A stretch of 64,000 bases of DNA from Blepharisma stoltei (Eukaryota; Ciliophora; Heterotrichea; Heterotrichida; Blepharismidae): NCBI GenBank assembly GCA_914767885.1, contig CAJZBQ010000032.1, positions 62,001-126,000 of the forward strand, in the 5' to 3' direction. Shown here piece by piece: positions 50,271 through 59,585 of the stretch. The notes below the pieces were generated by a model. The model was not told where the DNA came from. It saw only the letters and a list, made by a program, of their open reading frames with translations, and did no database searches. Made by a program: the position numbers and the translations under genes. How positions within the stretch are numbered: position 1 is the first letter of the stretch; each line of letters starts with the position of its first letter.

Positions 50271-50726
50271 ATGTACGGGTTGAATGATACAGAGTGGGAA
50301 GATTGTCAAGATTTATTCAATATGCTTGACACGAATAGGAATAAAACAATAGATATCGGAGAACTGATTAGCGGTTTTCATGAGCTTGGGCTTATTTATA
50401 CAGAAGATGAAGTAAATGCTTTATTAACAGAATGCGATAAAGATCAAAGTGGAGAATTATCACTGCAGGAATTCGCTAATGTTTATAGAAAAGCGCTCAG
50501 AGCTACTTCTATGAGTGAAGAAGAAGTCAGGTATACTTTTAAAATGCTTGACTCAAATAGAAGTGGAACATTGAGCAAAGCAGAGCTCAAAAGACATTTA
50601 GCAGATAGCCATATTACGTTCTCTGACAGAGAAATTGATGTCCTTCTGAGAGATTTTGATGAAAATTATGATAATGAGCTTGACATTGATGAATTTTTGC
50701 ACTCAGCCTTAGGATTCCAACAGTAA
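50271..50726 (+). CDS. Four-EF-hand calmodulin-like protein
   Basis: 151 aa, calmodulin size. Loops: DTNRNKTIDIGE, DKDQSGELSLQE, DSNRSGTLSKAE and DENYDNELDIDE, all with acidic residues at positions 1 and 12 and a hydrophobic residue at 8; the first has Asn at 3 and 5 and may bind weakly. Possibly a centrin-, calmodulin- or spasmin-like calcium sensor. It starts MYGLNDTEWEDCQDLFN without the N-terminal basic extension of centrins. Divergent from ABHD17 and convergent with the CDPK. Confidence 0.9.
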   Translation: MYGLNDTEWEDCQDLFNMLDTNRNKTIDIGELISGFHELGLIYTEDEVNALLTECDKDQSGELSLQEFANVYRKALRATSMSEEEVRYTFKMLDSNRSGTLSKAELKRHLADSHITFSDREIDVLLRDFDENYDNELDIDEFLHSALGFQQ

Positions 50727-50814
50727 TTTTGGGATAAAAGTGAAGAAAAATTTAATTAAATACTAAATTTTAGAAAAACTAATTGCTTTTTATTACTTAT
50801 ATATCTCTTATACA

Positions 50815-52266
50815 TTAAAATTTACTTATTATAATATCCTCAAATTCTTTGAGGTCGATTTCTCCATCTCCATTCTGATCGACAGTCTTTATAAGTTCAT
50901 TCCAGACCTCACTATTAGTTGCATTCTCCCCCTGCAGCATTTCTTTCAGCTCTTGTGCTGAAATTTTCCCACTTCCGTCTCTATCAAACATTTCAAACGT
51001 AATTTTCAAATTGGCTTGAGACGCCAATTTTTGCTGATCTATAGCAGCTTTCAGGAATTCCGTATAGTCAATATACCCGTTTAGGTCTGTATCTACTTCT
51101 CGCATAATTCGGTCTACGTCTTGTTCTGTGATTCCTCCAGGTCTTACATATCCTTTAATCAGCTCTTCTCTGCTTAGTTTTCCGTCCCCATTTTCGTCTA
51201 AAGCTCTAAAAATGTCTCTAGCTTCTTTGGTGTCATTATTATTAGTAAGCTGAGTCACTATATAAGTGTTCACTGCGTCTCTCAGCTTGTTGTTAGAGGT
51301 GTATAGAGACAGATTTTGCAAGGTTGACTGAAGCTTGGTGTTGTCTATATTATTTATGTTGATATCTCGTATCCAAGGATGGTTAAGTGCTTCAGCTGCG
51401 CTGTATCTGTCTTTTTCAGGGACAAGAAGATGCCTAATTAAGTCCTTTGCAAATTCAGTGACTTTATTCCAAGCTGAGCCTTTAAAGGTAAAAATTCCTG
51501 CCTTGACTTTTTGGATGATTTCTTCATCATTTGTCCCTTCAAATGGAGGGTAGCCTGCTAGCAAGATATAAGTTATAACTCCAGCACTTCACATGTCACA
51601 TTTTTCTGAGTAAGGACCTATCAGAACTTCTGGAGCGATGTAATAGGCTGTTCCTAAAGACCCTTTAATTTTGCTTCCTGGGGTGAATTTAGTTGCAGTG
51701 CCAAAATCAATTAGCTTTATATTCAAAAAATCCGCATGATCGTCCAGCAAAATATTTTCTGGCTTCAAATCACGGTGAATTATATGCTTTGAATGAATAT
51801 AAGCTAAGCACGAAAAAATTTGCTTCATTATACTTGCGGTTTCTTCCTCTTTGAAATGCTTTTTTTTCATGATTTCTTCAAATAGCTCCCCACCTCTGCA
51901 GTGCTCCATTACAATATAGAAATCTGTAGTGTCTTCAAAAAACTCATAAGCCCTGACGATGCTTGGGTGATCTAGAATTCTCAAGATTTCGATTTCTTTG
52001 ACCAATTTTTCTTTGTCAGCTTCACTTGTAAAAATATCTTTTTTAAAAATTTTTACAGCTCTTCTTGCACCTGTCTTTTTGTGGGTGCAAAATCTGACTT
52101 CTCCAAAAGCTCCTGAACCGAGAGAGCGGCCTAGTTTGTAAACTTTTAAGAAAGATCTTTGGTTGATCTGCACAAATGTGCTTGGCAACACTCTTAGATC
52201 TTCAACTTTATTTACATAGGATGTTGTTTCTGGGATCGTTTTTTTCTTGCTTGGGATACAACCCAT
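50815..52266 (-). CDS. Calcium-dependent protein kinase (CDPK)
   Basis: 483 aa. N-terminus MGCIPSKKK has Gly2 for myristoylation and Cys3 for palmitoylation. Kinase motifs: GRSLGSGAFGEV, VKIFKK, HRDLKPENILL, DFGTATKF, and [20 protein letters not shown], where Trp is encoded by UGA at 51586-51588; this is the clearest proof of the code in this window. HPWIRDINI ends the kinase; then comes the junction helix and four EF-hands (DENGDGKLSREE, DTDLNGYIDYTE, DRDGSGKISAQE, DQNGDGEIDLKE). Membrane-bound, calcium-activated Ser/Thr kinase. Confidence 0.96.
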
Positions 52267-52388
52267 AGTCTATGGTAAAAATTAATTATCAGTATTAGCA
52301 AAATATTCAGTAGAGTTTATAATGGAATTAACAGGCAAAATATAATATATTGACTTATAGAAAAACTGTAAAGGTAAACTAAGATTCT

Positions 52389-52780
52389 TACTCCCCCCCC
52401 CCCCTCCGTGAGCGAACAAAAAAAATTTTGTTCACTCACGGAGGGGGGGTTAATTTTTTTTTTTAAAAAAAAATTTATATATAAATTTTATAAAAAATAT
52501 TTTTTTCGAAATTTAAAAAAATCCTAATTTGCAAAAATTGGGAAGCAAATATTAATTTAATTTGCAAAATTTATGTTTTTAAAAACGCATTTGTTTTAAA
52601 ATTAAACAGAATTAGCTCTAGATTTCATTATACTAATTATCACTTATATATCAAAATTTTTTTCCATTAAAAATTTTTTCTATTAAAAAAATTTTTGTTC
52701 ACTCACGGAGGGTGGGTTTTTGGTCAAAAAATGGCGATTTTTCTAATGGTTTTGTTCGCTCACGGAGGGGGGGGGGGAGT
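52389..52780 (+). mobile_element. Intergenic MITE-type IES, TCCGTGAG family (392 bp), TA ends
   Basis: Same end structure and orientation as the 48020 copy, with left TA at 52389 and right TA at 52781. It lies about 120 bp upstream of the CDPK start. Very high identity to 48020-48410 across the AT core, including GCTCTAGATTTCATTATACT. Confidence 0.93.
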
Positions 52781-53068
52781 TAGTAATTTGTAAAATAGTG
52801 TTTACTGGTGAGCATAAATAAAAAAATAAATTTTTCCCATTTTTTGGATAATATTGATAATTTATATTCTCAATATTATCGCATGTATATAAATTAGATA
52901 ATTGCTTATTGATATTTTAAATCATTGATCTGGCTTCTCCAGTCCCTTGGAAATAATGTTTAAAAAAGATTTTTTCTATGCCCTATTTAAAAATAGCCAA
53001 TTTTGGTAATATTGCTTTAAATATCACCATTCGGCGTACTTTGTTTTTTTAAGACTCGGATTATATCG

Positions 53069-53302
53069 TATAGCCCGTTCCCGGCTATAGATCGGGCATA
53101 GCCAGATCTTAGCCGAGAAACTCGGGGGGTTGTCTTCGTCACTTTTAGGTGACGAGTCAACTCCCCGAGTTGGCAAATCACTTAATAGCGGCTATTTGCC
53201 AACTCGGGGAGTTGACTCGTCACATGAAAGTGACGAAGACAGCCCCCCGAGTTTCTCGGCTAAGATTGGGCATAGCCCGATCTATAGCCGGGAACGGGCT
53301 AT
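53069..53302. repeat. Near-perfect foldback palindrome, GC-rich, intergenic
   Basis: Left arm TAGCCCGTTCCCGGCTATAG pairs with the right arm CTATAGCCGGGAACGGGCTA. Pairing continues inward through the AGATCGGGCATAGCC block, CTTAGCCGAGAAACTCGG, TCTTCGTCACTTT and CAACTCCCCGAGTTGGCAAA, to a short centre near 53185. TA flanks both ends. Probably an IES or a foldback transposon; it would fold into a hairpin of about 110 bp. Confidence 0.92.
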
Positions 53303-53694
53303 ATTTTCTTCTGTGATAAGTTTGCAGGCTGTTCTACCAATAAATTTTGTCTCATTGTGCCAATGCTTGGTGTGTAAGAAAAAACTCTAAATGAGATTTA
53401 ATGATAGCAATTGCGATCCATATTTAATCGCTAAATAGCAGACAATAAGCTTTCTGTTCATATATGTTAACTATTAAATGAGGGCCATTACTTTAAGTGG
53501 ATAATTTTGTGAAATAGTTAGTTATAATGCTTTAAGCTGTAATTTCTACTGTTTAACAAAAAACTTTTACTAAATTTATTTTAAAGATTTTCAAACATTT
53601 TTATTGGGAATATAATAGACATGAGAGTATTGCGATGCTAATTAAGAGAGCAATAAATAATAAGTCTTTATCACTTAACCAATATATCCTATTC
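53303..53694. other. AT-rich intergenic stretch, no gene seen
   Basis: About 390 bp between two palindromes, with stops in all frames and no motif I can name. Confidence 0.5.
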
Positions 53695-53740
53695 TAATTG
53701 CCCGAGGATGGCGCTATCTTGCGCCATCCTCGGGCAATTA
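53695..53740. repeat. Perfect short hairpin palindrome
   Basis: TAATTGCCCGAGGATGGCGC, loop TATCTT, then its exact inverse complement. GC-rich in an AT-rich background. It could be a minimal foldback IES or a structured RNA signal; no coding region is affected. Confidence 0.85.
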
Positions 53741-53885
53741 CTATACTAGATATAAAAAGGGAAGTCTAAAAATTATTTTGATTTTTTCTCTTATCATAGA
53801 CTAAGGCATTAAGGCTAATTTCTTAAATCATTACATTTTGACAAGCTCTCTTACAATAGTTTTTATTTAAATATTATCATAATTG

Positions 53886-54416
53886 ATTTGCAAAATAGAT
53901 ATGCATAAAATTGCAGGTGAAGAGCGAACAGTCCTTCTCGTGGTCGATGCCCTTATGTATATCTAGACAAGGATTTTTAGCGCAAAGAGCTACCAAGGGT
54001 TGGCCTCGAAGCGAGAGGCCCAGAGATTTTCCTGCAGATTGGTGGCTTGGCTGGAGCGGCAGCTTTTTGCATCTTTTTTACCAGCAGTGCCTCGACCCGG
54101 CTGGGTGTCCGATCGAGACAGATCAACTAGCCTGCTTAGACTAGTGTGTGGCCTGTCCCAAACGAGCACAAGCTTCTTGAGTTTATTTCGGAGCTGATCC
54201 GGGGAAAAGGGGAAGATAGAATAAACAAGGTTTTTAAGGGTAGCCTTCCAGCCAAAAGGGCTCGTTATGAGACGATCTAGCCTGAGCTAAGCAAGGTTGG
54301 CTAATAGTGGCTTTGAGTTGGGGAGGGTGCAGCTCAGCAAAACCCGTCCTTGGATCAAAAAGGTGCGCACTGCCGAGAATCCAGGAGTTTCGCTGTGTGA
54401 AAACATGTTACACACA
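53886..54416 (+). mobile_element. SINE-like element upstream of the WDR34-like gene
   Basis: GC-rich 0.5-kb block with ACAAGGATTTTTAGCGC near 53966, GGCCTCGAAGCGAGAGGCC, and CCAGGAGTTTCGC near 54390, which is shared with the 8017 and 44972 elements. The candidate duplication ATAATTGA (53878 and 54417) is only 8 bp, so the ends are approximate. It lies about 45 bp before the next ATG. Confidence 0.65.
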
Positions 54417-54460
54417 GATAATTGAAGCTTTAAAGTCATAGCTTAATCTCAATTTACAAA

Positions 54461-56035
54461 ATGGAGGAAAACAAACCCCGTGCACGCATGGTAGACGAAG
54501 AAATCGAAACAGATGAAATTGAATACTGGGAGCGAGCAACCACAACTAACCCTCCGAAAAACAAAAAGCTCCAAGTCGACATGACCCCCAGCATCGACAT
54601 CGAAAATTTAAATCTCTCAGGTTTCCTCCAAAGAGTCATGCCGCTTATGGAAACCCAGCTGGACAAAGCCACCAAAGCTTTCCAATACTACGAAGTCGAA
54701 TGAGGCGTCGACAATGATTTAAACAACCTTGTCACAGCTTTATCAGGGCCTAATATTGAAGAAGAATTAAAAACCGAAGTAAAAGGTGACGAATATTTCC
54801 TCAGAGGCGAAAAAGTGTTAGTCATAAACTTAGCTGTATCTTGCTTTAGCTGAAATTGTAGAGGAACCTCAATAGCTGTAGGATATACTCGAGAAGAACA
54901 TAGAGGCTGGTGTCCTCATAAGTCATATATAAGAATATGGACTTTATTTAAGCGTGAACAAAAGTATGTAGAAATTGAAGTGGATGGCTGCTTGACTGCT
55001 TTAAGCTTTCATCCGACATTGCCAAATATATTAGCTGGAGGGACGTATAACGGACAAATGATATTGTGGGATTTAGATAAAAGCGACCCTTATAAAACAA
55101 ATTCTATAATTGATGAGTACCAGCATAGGGAAGCTATAACTTCTTTATTGTGGGCTGTTTCGCCTGTAAGGCTGCCTCAGCTATTCTCAATTTCAACAGA
55201 TGGAAAAATTTTGCAATGGAATTATGAAAATTTGGAATTTCCTTTAAGAGGGTTTATATTGAAAATAAAATCGCAGCTTGAAGGAGGGCTATGCTTTAGC
55301 ATCCCGCATGAAGAAGATAGCACAATTATAGCAGGCTCAGAAGCGGGGAAAATCATGAAGCTTACTTTTTCTGAGCTAAATTCACAAAGTATTCCAATGG
55401 ACGGTATGAAATGGAAACCAGAAGCTGAAATGATATTAAATAATCTAAATACCGGGCATAGACAACAAGTATATAAAGCAGCTGTAAGATACGCAATGGA
55501 TATGCAGCTGAAAGAAGTGGAGCCGAAGTGCATTTTTTCTTGTAAGCCAGACTTGATGAAAATGTATGCGAACCCAATCACTTTTCACTATGAAAATCAT
55601 GATGGGCCAGTTTTAGGGATCGCCTGCAATCCTTTTCATAGGAATTTATTTGCAACTTGTTCTTCTGATGGGACTATAAGGCTTTACCATATATTATCCT
55701 CAAAGCCTATACTTACTGTAGAACCAAATCCGAATAAAAGAATAATATCAATCAGCTGGTCAGAAACCAGGCCTCTGGTACTTGCTGGAGGCTCTGATGA
55801 TGGGAATGTCTATATTTATGATTTTTTGCAAAATCAATTCAACCATGTTGCAACTTTGAAAGGGGACCAAAGATCTAAAGTAACTGGAGTAGCTTTTAAT
55901 AAAGCGATGAGAGATTATTTAGGAGTTTCATATATCAGTGGAGAAGTGAAGGTCTTCCAACTGTCACCTGTTTTTACATCAAGCCTTCCAGATGAGCACA
56001 GGAGGCTGCTTTTATTACTAGAGCATGAAGATTAA
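54461..56035 (+). CDS. WDR34-like dynein-2 intermediate chain (WD40 protein)
   Basis: Likely the cytoplasmic dynein-2 intermediate chain WDR34/DYNC2I2 (FAP133 in Chlamydomonas), which powers retrograde intraflagellar transport. 524 aa; UGA is Trp at 54701 and 54850. After an acidic N-terminus come FSWNCRGTSIAVGYTREEHR and CPHKSYIRIWTLFKRE, then WD repeats: LSFHPTLPNILAGGTYNGQM..WDLD, ISTDGKILQWNYE, GIACNPFHRNLFATCSSDGT, ISWSETRPLVLAGGSDDGNV and VAFNKAMRDYLGVSYISGEV. The order and GGTYNGQMxxWD pattern are those of dynein intermediate chains. WDR60 or an axonemal chain is the alternative. Confidence 0.82.
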
Positions 56036-56290
56036 ATATAAATTAATTTAGAGAAATAGTATAAACTTTTACTTCGAAATAAAACTATAAATAAGAATAA
56101 AAATATGATAAAGATACTTATAGATTTCATAAGATTTTTGAAATAATTTATGGCTTTTGATATTAATTTAATGAAAAAATAATATCCTTGAGAATTTTAT
56201 AATAATTGCTTTGAAACTATTCTGATGTTCATGGGAAAAAAACTCCTCAATGTTCTTTTCTCGTAATTTTAGCTAATAGTCAATAATAAA

Positions 56291-56536
56291 ATGGATATCA
56301 CTGGTCAGCAAGCATATGAACTCAGTGAATTTAGTAAGAAAATTTTGAGCCAAAGACTGAATTTGATTAATTTCCGTGCTAGAGATCCAAGTCCTGTTAT
56401 GAAAATAAGAGATATGCATCAGCCCTGCAGAGGAGAGATTAAAAAAATTCAAGGCTCAATTCCAAGTATAAAAAAGTGGGAAAATGATGATTTCATGAAT
56501 TCTACTTGTATACAAGTCAAGCTGTACAAAGGTTAA
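56291..56536 (+). CDS. Small hypothetical protein, 81 aa
   Basis: MDITGQQAYELSEFSKKILS.., basic, with a central RDPSPVMKIRDMHQPCRGEI. ATG follows an AATAATAAA context like other starts here. No family is recognised. The frame ends at TAA (56534-56536), about 60 bp before a large palindrome, so the true 3' part could continue beyond an IES, but I see no matching frame downstream. Confidence 0.5.
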   Translation: MDITGQQAYELSEFSKKILSQRLNLINFRARDPSPVMKIRDMHQPCRGEIKKIQGSIPSIKKWENDDFMNSTCIQVKLYKG

Positions 56537-56593
56537 TATATACATAATGCCTATAGTTAATACAAGAACTTATCTCCAAAAGTTAGTATAGAT

Positions 56594-56808
56594 AATTCCT
56601 GGGGATAGCGCGGAATACGCTATCCCCAGGGCCAACCGGGATCGGATTCACACATGGAACGGGAGTTCCATGTGTGGATCCATTTTTTACATGTGAGATA
56701 TTTACTTTCACGTGTGAAAAATGGATCCACACATGGAACCCTCGTTCCATGTGGATCCGATCCCGGTTGGTCCTGGGGATAGCGTATTCCGCGCTATCCC
56801 CAGGAATT
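56594..56808. repeat. Compound foldback palindrome with internal hairpins
   Basis: Each arm contains its own hairpin (CCTGGGGATAGC..GCTATCCCCAGG), and the arms also pair with each other through CCAACCGGGATCGGAT, ACACATGGAAC and GGATCCATTTTT. Centre near 56705. Strongly GC-rich in AT-rich flanks. Probably a foldback IES in an intergenic gap. Confidence 0.9.
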
Positions 56809-57116
56809 TTCTATAAACAGCTCTCTGGTTGTTTTTTTTTAATAAATTTTTCTAACATGAATAATTCAAGGTATAAAAGATTTGTAATCTGCATAAATAT
56901 TATTAGATTTACCTTAATTTATTTATATACCACTTATAAAAGTCTTATATAATTATAAAGAGGAGAATTTTGTTTTATTATGACTTATCGCTTAATTTGT
57001 TGATAATAAATAATAAATCTTATTTTTTTGGTGATCAATAATTTTTTATAAATTGCTGAAAATATTTGAGCTTAAAAAAATTAAATTCCGCCTTTGTTAA
57101 TTAATTGATTTTTTAA
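56809..57116. other. AT-rich intergenic stretch, no feature seen
   Basis: About 310 bp, with stops in every frame. It should hold the promoter of the coiled-coil gene at 57117. Confidence 0.5.
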
Positions 57117-58469
57117 ATGGAAACCCAGTATAATTTATTAGTTCAAAATAATACTTATAAAATGAAACATCCAAGTATTTCAATGACCTCAAGAAAAGCT
57201 ACACGCTTACGTTTCTTAGAGCAAGAAAGTGACCACCTCTACGCTTACAAAATCGACCTCGAAAAAATTCTGTCAAAAACAAAAGAAGTCCTCAATGAAT
57301 TGCTTTTCTCAAAAACCCCCACATCTAGCCAACAGCTCGACGGCTCCTCTGAAGACACAGCTTCCACATCTCTCATCCTTCTAAAAAGTGTAGAAACAGC
57401 CTCGTCAGAAAATTCAGAATTATTTAATTCAGTTTGCAAAGCAAACTCATTGAGAGATACAATTGATGCAAAGGTGCTAATATCTGAACAGATTTCAGAA
57501 GAATGTGCTAGAAAAGAAGCAGAAATATTAGGAGAAATTGATGAGCAGAATAATGATTTAAAGTATTTATTAGAAAAAAAGGTTAACAGAATTAATATGC
57601 TTAATGCAAAAGCAAGGGATTTGGAAGATCATCATGCAAAAATGAATAGGGAATGCACGTTGCTTTTGCAGCTTTCACCTGATAATTTGAAAATATTGGT
57701 AAAACTGGAAATGCTGAAAGAAAAACTTTTAAGAAAATCAAAAGAGCTTCAATTTTGTGAAATGCAGAAAGGAAAACTGAGGGCATATGCTGAGGATATT
57801 GAAGAAAAAATAAGGAGATGCTTATTGCTGGCGAAAAATCCGTTATTGAAAATAAAGAAAGCGATAAATTTACAAGAAAATACACTGGAAAATATATTAA
57901 TCGATTCATTGGACATTTCAAATTCATCAGAAGTTGTTTTTCCTGATAACTTTAAAAATGAAAAAGAAAATGATCCAGTTCCCCGCCTTGATTATAGTGC
58001 TCTTCACCAAAAGAACGAAGAATCTAATCAAGAGAAAAATAGCCAAAAATCAAGCATAAGGAATCGGATAAAAGATTTACAAGGTTTATGCAATAGCAAA
58101 GCAGAAGAATTAAATAAATTAAGAAAACTTATCAAGGACCAAGACGAAAAAATGGAAATGCTTATATCTCAAACAAACCTTAAGCCGAAACCAATTACAA
58201 ATGAAAATAATGAAAAAATTATGGGAAAGCCAAAGCCAAAAAAAGCAATGAGCAATCCTCTCGAGTATCTTAGTGGAAACAAAGAAGATTTAAGCAATAA
58301 AATCAAAGAAATCCCGAAATTACGAATAAACGATACTGAAGGCATTGAGGATGAAGAAGAAGATTATTATCCAAATGAGTTAATTAGCTTTATAGCCAGT
58401 GATGTAGCTAAATGCGATTTTGAAGAGCCTGACAGCTTACTAATTGGCTATATTAACGAAATCCACTAG
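57117..58469 (+). CDS. Coiled-coil protein, 450 aa, family unknown
   Basis: METQYNLLVQNNTYKMKHPS opens it; coiled coil dominates from about residue 25 to 260 (RFLEQESDHLYAYKIDLEKI, LLEKKVNRINMLNAKARDLE) and again near 300-350 (RIKDLQGLCNSKAEELNKLR). The C-terminus is acidic (DTEGIEDEEEDYYPNEL). No insertion or UGA is seen. A cytoskeletal or ciliary structural role is plausible but unproven. Stop TAG at 58467-58469. Confidence 0.8.
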   Translation: METQYNLLVQNNTYKMKHPSISMTSRKATRLRFLEQESDHLYAYKIDLEKILSKTKEVLNELLFSKTPTSSQQLDGSSEDTASTSLILLKSVETASSENSELFNSVCKANSLRDTIDAKVLISEQISEECARKEAEILGEIDEQNNDLKYLLEKKVNRINMLNAKARDLEDHHAKMNRECTLLLQLSPDNLKILVKLEMLKEKLLRKSKELQFCEMQKGKLRAYAEDIEEKIRRCLLLAKNPLLKIKKAINLQENTLENILIDSLDISNSSEVVFPDNFKNEKENDPVPRLDYSALHQKNEESNQEKNSQKSSIRNRIKDLQGLCNSKAEELNKLRKLIKDQDEKMEMLISQTNLKPKPITNENNEKIMGKPKPKKAMSNPLEYLSGNKEDLSNKIKEIPKLRINDTEGIEDEEEDYYPNELISFIASDVAKCDFEEPDSLLIGYINEIH

Positions 58470-58526
58470 CTTATTAATATATACATTTCATAAATTATTA
58501 ATTTAAATCGCATCCTTTATACAAAT

Positions 58527-59285
58527 TTAAAATAAATTCAAAGGAGCAACAATGCATCCAAGCTTATATGGGATTTTTTCCCTCTTGGTATGGATCCTTA
58601 AACCTGGCTTCTTAAAAGAATGGTCATGATTTTGCTTGATTTTTTCATTTTGAGGAGTCAAATTGCTAGCTTTGATCAAAAAGTTTTCCCTCTCATTGAT
58701 GCTTTCATAGTTTAAATTCATTGATTTATTTCTTCTGTTTCTTCCGCTCTTTCACAATACATTTTCATAGAAATTTTGTCTCAAAAAAGGAGAATAGCTA
58801 TTAGCAACTTTTTGGTATCGTTCAAGTGGCTTAGGCTTTATCACTTCAATCTTAAAAGGAGTGCTTTTATTGAAACTGTCCTTAATTATCATTTCCAGAG
58901 TTTTATTTGGATGCGATTCTATGTTGTTTCTATTTTCTATAGTAAAACTGTCAATTGCTTTATCATAGTCCACATCTTGGTCTATACAAAGACTCTTTCT
59001 CCTGAGTTTTGAGATAGCAGACTGAATCCTATAGTCACTTTTTGACGCAGGTTCTTGGATCTCAAAATCAATTGTTGAGGAATTCTTTGATATATTTAGC
59101 TTATTTATTAACTTAGGTGTTTTATGTCTCCTTTCTGCAATTTCTTTTAAATTCAGTTGAAACCTTGCACCTGAGCTATAGATTCATCCAGAAATTTCGT
59201 CATTTCGGGAAGGAGTTGGGCTCATATAACGCTCAGATTCGTCTGCTAAATCTTGGGTGACTTTAGATTCTCTTGCTTTGCTCAT
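58527..59285 (-). CDS. Basic disordered protein, 252 aa, family unknown
   Basis: Reading UGA as Trp at two places (ISG-W-IYSSG and NVL-W-KSGRN) makes one frame from ATG 59285 to TAA 58527. It opens MSKARESKVTQDLADESERY and has MSPTPSRNDEISG, KPKPLERYQKVANSYSPFLR and a Lys-rich tail ending LGCIVAPLNLF. Rich in Ser/Lys/Asn, low in hydrophobics. I do not recognise it. Convergent with the coiled-coil gene, 57 bp apart. Confidence 0.72.
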
Positions 59286-59585
59286 ATTTCATTATATTAA
59301 ATTTCACGTAACAAAAAATAATAGTTTGCATAATTATTCAGCTATTAAAAAAATCATAAATTAATAAAGTAAACTTCAGGGTAAATTTTCATAATCGCCG
59401 GATTGCTTTTATAGATAATTATATTTTGCTTTTCAAGTAAAATAGTAATAGTAACTTAATATTATCGATAAAAATTGTATATATACTGTATTGAAAGCGA
59501 GTATAGTCTAATATTCATATATATTTAAATTTTTCTTTTTTTATAATAAATAATATTTAATTGTTTATCAATATAGCATATTTAA
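59286..59585. promoter_or_regulatory. Divergent AT-rich promoter region
   Basis: About 300 bp between two diverging starts (59285 minus, 59586 plus), extremely AT-rich with TATATA runs. No specific element can be named. Confidence 0.45.

Noticed and set aside
53130-53390. 86-residue open frame
   Set aside because: It is read through a near-perfect palindrome and has no start context or homology.
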